The notes beneath the pieces were generated by a model. That model did no database searches. It had not been told where the DNA came from and was given only the letters and a program-made list of their open reading frames with translations. Of a DNA stretch of 64,000 nucleotides, positions 56,143 to 64,000 are shown one piece after another. Source of the DNA: an uncultured Microbacteriaceae bacterium. GTDB taxonomy: Bacteria > Actinomycetota > Actinomycetes > Actinomycetales > Microbacteriaceae. Location of the stretch: the NCBI GenBank assembly GCA_903940225.1, contig CAJAKC010000045.1:39910-103909 (forward strand). The letters are read 5' to 3'. Position 1 is the stretch's first letter. Each line of letters opens with the position of its first letter. The position numbers and the translations under genes were made by a program.

Positions 56143-59100
56143 GTGGCTGTAAAGAAGAAATCTCAAGGGACCGGGCGCGATGCAAATCGCGTGTCGTTTG
56201 CGAAGGTAACGGATGCATTGACCGTTCCTGACCTGCTCGCTCTTCAGACCGAAAGTTTCAAGTGGCTCATCGGAGAGGACGGAGCTGCGAAGTCCGGACT
56301 CACCGAAATCTTCGAAGAGATCTCGCCGATCGAGAACGACACGATGCAGTTGTCGTTCACGAATCCGTATCTCGAAGAAAAGAAGTACGAGCTCGACGAG
56401 TGCAAGGAACGCGGCAAGACCTACGCCGCTCCGCTCTACGTCGAAGCCGAGTTCATGAACCATATGACGGGTGAGATCAAGACTCAGACCGTCTTCATGG
56501 GTGACTTCCCGCTCATGACCCCCAAGGGCACCTTCGTCATCAACGGAACCGAGCGAGTTGTCGTCTCGCAGCTCGTCCGTAGCCCCGGCGTCTACTTCGA
56601 GCGTGTCGACGACAAGACCATCGACAAGGACCTCTTCTCGTGTCGCGTCATCCCCAGCCGTGGCGCATGGCTCGAATTCGAAATCGACAAGCGCGACCAG
56701 GTTGGTGTCCGCATCGACCGCAAGCGTCGCCAGTCGGTGACCGTCTTCCTTAAGGCCCTCGGCATGACCAACGAGGACATCCTCAAGGAATTCGGTGGTT
56801 CGCCCTCGATTCAGGCCACCCTTGACCACGACACGATCCTCAACCAGGACGAAGCGCTCAAGGACATTTACCGCAAGCTGCGTCCGGGTGAGCAGGTTGC
56901 CACCGAGGCCGCGCGTTCACTCCTCGACAACTTCTACTTCAACTCGAAGCGATTCGACCTCGCGAAGGTGGGCCGGTACAAGCTCAACCGCAAGCTGGGA
57001 ATCGAACTTCCCGTCACCGAGTCGGTCCTGACGCTCGCGGACATCACCGCGACGATCAAGTACCTCATCGCTCTGCACGAGGGTCAGAAGACCATCCCCG
57101 GCAAGCGCGACGGAAAGAACATCGAACTGCGTCTCGACATCGACGACATCGACCACTTCGGAAACCGTCGTATTCGTGCCGTTGGTGAACTGATTCAGAA
57201 CCAGATTCGCACGGGACTGTCGCGCATGGAGCGCGTCGTCCGCGAGCGCATGACCACTCAAGACGTCGAGGCGATCACGCCCCAGACGCTCATCAACATC
57301 CGTCCCGTGACCGCCGCGATCAAAGAGTTCTTCGGAACTTCGCAGCTCTCGCAGTTCATGGACCAAAACAACCCGCTCGCGGGACTCACCCACAAGCGCC
57401 GTCTGTCGGCGCTCGGACCGGGTGGACTGTCGCGTGAGCGCGCCGGTGTTGAGGTCCGCGACGTTCACCCGTCGCACTACGGCCGCATGTGCCCCATCGA
57501 AACCCCGGAAGGCCCGAACATCGGTCTGATCGGGTCGCTCGCGTCCTTCGCGCGCATCAACTCGTTCGGGTTCATCGAAACGCCCTACCGACGTGTCGAA
57601 GCCGGCAAGGTCACGAACAAGATCGACTACCTCACCGCGAGCGACGAGGACGAGCACGTTGTCGCGCAGGCCGGTGCGCCGGTCGACGCCGACGGCAAGT
57701 TGGTCGAAGAGCGTGTACTCGTTCGAATCAAGGGTGGAGAGGTTGACACCGTTCCTCGCGAACGCGTCGACTACATGGACGTTTCGCCGCGCCAGATGGT
57801 GTCGATTGCAACGTCGCTCATTCCGTTCCTCGAGCACGACGACGCAAACCGCGCGCTCATGGGCGCCAACATGCAGCGTCAGGCTGTGCCGCTCCTCCGT
57901 TCGGAAGCCCCGATCGTCGGAACCGGTATGGAGTCGTACGCCGCGGTTGACGCCGGCGACGTCATCGTCGTCCGCGAAGGCGGAGCCGGTGTTGTCGAAG
58001 AGGTGTCGGGTGACTACATCGTTGTTGCGGAGGACGGTGGCGCACACGAGCGTTACGAGCTCCGCAAGTTCGAGCGTTCGAACCAGGGAACCAACTACAA
58101 CCACCGCATCGCTGTGGCCGAAGGGCAGAAGGTCGCCGCAGGCGCCGTCCTCGCCGATGGTCCCGCGACGGACAAGGGTGAACTCGCCCTCGGAAAGAAC
58201 CTGCTCGTGGCATTCATGTCATGGGAAGGCCACAACTTCGAGGACGCGATCATTCTCAGCCAGAACCTCGTCAAGGACGACACGCTCTCGTCGATTCACA
58301 TCGAAGAGTACGAAGTCGACGCCCGCGACACGAAGCTCGGACCGCAGGAAATCACGCGTGACATCCCCAACCAGTCGGTGGAGAGCCTCGCTCACCTCGA
58401 CGAAGAGGGAATCGTTCGCATCGGTGCCGAGGTTCGCCCCGGTGACATCCTCGTCGGCCGCATCACCCCCAAGGGTGAGACCGAACTCAGCGCCGAAGAG
58501 CGACTCCTCCGTGCGATCTTCGCCGAAAAGGGCAAGGAAGTTCGTGACTCGTCTCTTCGTGTGCCGCACGGCGAGCAGGGAACCGTCATCGACGTCAAGA
58601 TCTTTGACGCCAACGACGACGATGACGAACTCGGCAACGGCGTTCTCAAGAAGGTCATCGTCTACATCGCTCAGAAGCGCAAAATCTCCGAAGGTGACAA
58701 ACTCGCTGGTCGTCACGGAAACAAGGGTGTTATCGCCAAGATTCTGCCCGTCGAGGACATGCCGTTCCTCGAGGATGGAACTCCGGTCGACGTCGTCCTC
58801 AACCCGCTCGGTGTTCCCGGTCGAATGAACTTCGGTCAGGTCCTCGAAATCCACCTCGGATGGGCTGCCAAGCAGGGATGGAAGGTTGACGGAAACCCCG
58901 CGTGGGCGAAGGTACTTCCGGAAGAGGCGCGCGAGCTCGCACCGGGCACGAAAGTTGCCACCCCCGTCTTCGACGGCGCACACGAAGAGGAAATCGCTGG
59001 ACTGCTCGACGCGACGCTTCCCCGTGAAAACGGACAGAAGCTCATCGGCAAGTCGGGTAAGGCGCGACTTTTCGATGGCCGTTCCGGTGAACCGTTCCCC

Positions 59101-59574
59101 GACCCCGTTTCGGTCGGATACATGTACATCCTCAAGCTCCACCACCTCGTTGACGACAAGATTCACGCGCGTTCGACGGGACCGTACTCGATGATCACCC
59201 AGCAGCCGCTCGGTGGCAAGGCGCAGTTCGGCGGACAGCGATTCGGTGAGATGGAGGTGTGGGCTCTCGAGGCCTACGGCGCTGCTTATGCTCTGCAAGA
59301 GCTGCTCACCATCAAGTCCGACGACATCGCCGGTCGAGTCAAGGTGTACGAAGCGATTGTCAAGGGCCAGAACATTCAGGAACCGGGAATCCCCGAGTCC
59401 TTCAAGGTCCTCATGAAGGAAATGCAGTCTCTCGGTCTCAACGTCGAAGTCCTCGACGCGGGCGAGAACCCTGTCAACCTTCGCAACACGGCGGATGACG
59501 CCGATCGTGCGACCGCTTCACTGGGTGTCAACATCGCCCGTGAAGAGACCGCCGCCGTGGACTACGCCGACTAA
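56143..59574 (+). CDS. rpoB: RNA polymerase beta subunit
   Basis: 1143 residues from GTG 56143, with AAGGA 8 nt upstream; the longer frame from 56113 is not supported. All beta-subunit landmarks are present, for example [37 protein letters not shown] and [19 protein letters not shown]. The rifampicin pocket carries the common sensitive residues (His in THKRR, Ser in RRLSALG). rpoC follows after 48 nt. Confidence 0.98.
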   Translation: MAVKKKSQGTGRDANRVSFAKVTDALTVPDLLALQTESFKWLIGEDGAAKSGLTEIFEEISPIENDTMQLSFTNPYLEEKKYELDECKERGKTYAAPLYVEAEFMNHMTGEIKTQTVFMGDFPLMTPKGTFVINGTERVVVSQLVRSPGVYFERVDDKTIDKDLFSCRVIPSRGAWLEFEIDKRDQVGVRIDRKRRQSVTVFLKALGMTNEDILKEFGGSPSIQATLDHDTILNQDEALKDIYRKLRPGEQVATEAARSLLDNFYFNSKRFDLAKVGRYKLNRKLGIELPVTESVLTLADITATIKYLIALHEGQKTIPGKRDGKNIELRLDIDDIDHFGNRRIRAVGELIQNQIRTGLSRMERVVRERMTTQDVEAITPQTLINIRPVTAAIKEFFGTSQLSQFMDQNNPLAGLTHKRRLSALGPGGLSRERAGVEVRDVHPSHYGRMCPIETPEGPNIGLIGSLASFARINSFGFIETPYRRVEAGKVTNKIDYLTASDEDEHVVAQAGAPVDADGKLVEERVLVRIKGGEVDTVPRERVDYMDVSPRQMVSIATSLIPFLEHDDANRALMGANMQRQAVPLLRSEAPIVGTGMESYAAVDAGDVIVVREGGAGVVEEVSGDYIVVAEDGGAHERYELRKFERSNQGTNYNHRIAVAEGQKVAAGAVLADGPATDKGELALGKNLLVAFMSWEGHNFEDAIILSQNLVKDDTLSSIHIEEYEVDARDTKLGPQEITRDIPNQSVESLAHLDEEGIVRIGAEVRPGDILVGRITPKGETELSAEERLLRAIFAEKGKEVRDSSLRVPHGEQGTVIDVKIFDANDDDDELGNGVLKKVIVYIAQKRKISEGDKLAGRHGNKGVIAKILPVEDMPFLEDGTPVDVVLNPLGVPGRMNFGQVLEIHLGWAAKQGWKVDGNPAWAKVLPEEARELAPGTKVATPVFDGAHEEEIAGLLDATLPRENGQKLIGKSGKARLFDGRSGEPFPDPVSVGYMYILKLHHLVDDKIHARSTGPYSMITQQPLGGKAQFGGQRFGEMEVWALEAYGAAYALQELLTIKSDDIAGRVKVYEAIVKGQNIQEPGIPESFKVLMKEMQSLGLNVEVLDAGENPVNLRNTADDADRATASLGVNIAREETAAVDYAD

Positions 59575-59622
59575 GCGCACCCCCAAGATTCCCGAATTTC
59601 GAGAAACACGAAAGAGAACAAC

Positions 59623-63570
<3,948 letters not shown>

Positions 63571-63584
63571 ACCGCTTCACGCAG

Positions 63585-63610
63585 AACGGGGGTCCTTCGG
63601 GGCCCCCGTT
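63585..63610 (+). terminator. Terminator of the rpoBC operon
   Basis: AACGGGGG/CCCCCGTT stem with a GC-rich loop, followed by TCG; 14 nt past the rpoC stop. Confidence 0.75.
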
Positions 63611-63665
63611 TCGCATGTGTGGAGCAATTTCCTCGGCAAGTGGGCGTCACGGCTACCGTGACGGG

Positions 63666-64000
63666 ATGTCGGCACTGTACGTCTGCGCACTGGTCCCATG
63701 GGCGACGGCCCTCGCCCGAATTGATTTCGCCGAACACCGCCTGCCCGATCGTCTTACCCTGCCGGCCTATCCCGCCGCGGTGGGCATTGTTGCGCAATTC
63801 TGGCCTCACAACCTGGGCGAGTCCGTCCAGTGGGCCGTTATCGTCCTCGCGGGCGCCGCGATTCTTGCGGTCGTTGCAGATTTGGGGTGGGGAGACGTCA
63901 AACTGCTCGGTGTGCTCGGAATAATCGCCGGCGGTTCCGGAACCGTCGCGGAATCCGCGTTCTGGGTGTGCATCGGCGGGGGAACGCACGTCCTCGTTCA
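63666..64000 (+). CDS. Prepilin peptidase, A24 family (5' part)
   Basis: Membrane aspartyl peptidase fragment, cut by the window edge after about 111 residues. First catalytic Asp in ARIDFAEHRLPD, second in the GxGD-type motif GWGDVKLLG, with hydrophobic segments between. No N-terminal methyltransferase domain, as in short actinobacterial forms. TACCGT at 63654-63659 lies 6 nt before ATG. Partner pilus genes are outside the window. Confidence 0.82.
   Translation, partial: MSALYVCALVPWATALARIDFAEHRLPDRLTLPAYPAAVGIVAQFWPHNLGESVQWAVIVLAGAAILAVVADLGWGDVKLLGVLGIIAGGSGTVAESAFWVCIGGGTHVLV

Overview
The window comes from a GC-rich actinobacterium, most likely a member of the Microbacteriaceae or a close relative with a compact genome. 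The evidence is the run tilS-hpt-ftsH-folE-folP-folB-folK-DUF3180-DUF2520-lysS-clpC, an archaeal-type aspartyl-tRNA synthetase, a DUF4229 gene beside menD, LAXTG-type cell-wall sorting signals, very short intergenic gaps, and many genes with a -10 box 6-7 nt before the start codon (leaderless mRNAs). These calls come from reading the sequence; no database search was run.

Layout. 1-2.3 kb: the 5' part of an aldehyde dehydrogenase gene, a PaiB-like flavin protein, and tRNA-Phe, tRNA-Asp and tRNA-Glu, all on the minus strand. 2.4-15.5 kb: an M23 peptidase, ppa, then tilS-hpt-ftsH, the folate genes folE-P-B-K, two DUF genes, lysS, a 58-residue membrane protein and clpC. 15.5-19.9 kb: short ArgA, a secreted protein, a small gene coupled to a TPR protein, and radA. 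19.9-22.7 kb: tRNA-Ser, then two tandem paralogous acidic surface proteins with LAATG sorting signals. 22.7-28.5 kb: aspS, a histidine phosphatase and the System II cytochrome c maturation genes (TlpA-like, ccdA, resB, ccsB). 28.5-32.5 kb: menC, menB, menE, menA. 32.5-40.7 kb: serine deaminase, then a catabolic cluster with its own regulator (amine permease, glutamine-synthetase-like ligase, gamma-glutamyl hydrolase, aldehyde dehydrogenase, SDR dehydrogenase, FadR-type repressor). 40.7-47.4 kb: two small membrane proteins, menD, menF, menG, a polyprenyl diphosphate synthase and a ferredoxin-NADP reductase. 47.4-51.1 kb: a secreted metalloprotease, yajQ, tRNA-Tyr, a membrane M23 peptidase, tRNA-Met and tRNA-Thr. 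51.1-56 kb: a 27-residue peptide gene, a NUDIX-like protein, a PLP decarboxylase with agmatine deiminase, a SprT-like protein and a spermidine-synthase-like protein. 56-64 kb: rpoB, rpoC and the start of a prepilin peptidase gene.

How the genes work together. The men genes make menaquinone from chorismate, and the polyprenyl synthase supplies the side chain. The cytochrome c maturation operon serves the same respiratory chain. The 34-40.7 kb cluster fits cobalamin-independent use of ethanolamine (or a related amino alcohol) by gamma-glutamylation: import, glutamylation, two oxidations, then release of glutamate and an amino acid. It is the most interesting system in the window. Its divergent promoters carry a perfect 12-bp inverted repeat that is a good candidate for the FadR-type operator.

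The genome is tightly packed. Of eight convergent protein-gene pairs, six overlap by exactly 4 nt at their stop codons, one abuts, and one has a 1-nt gap. The usual panC between the DUF2520 gene and lysS is missing.
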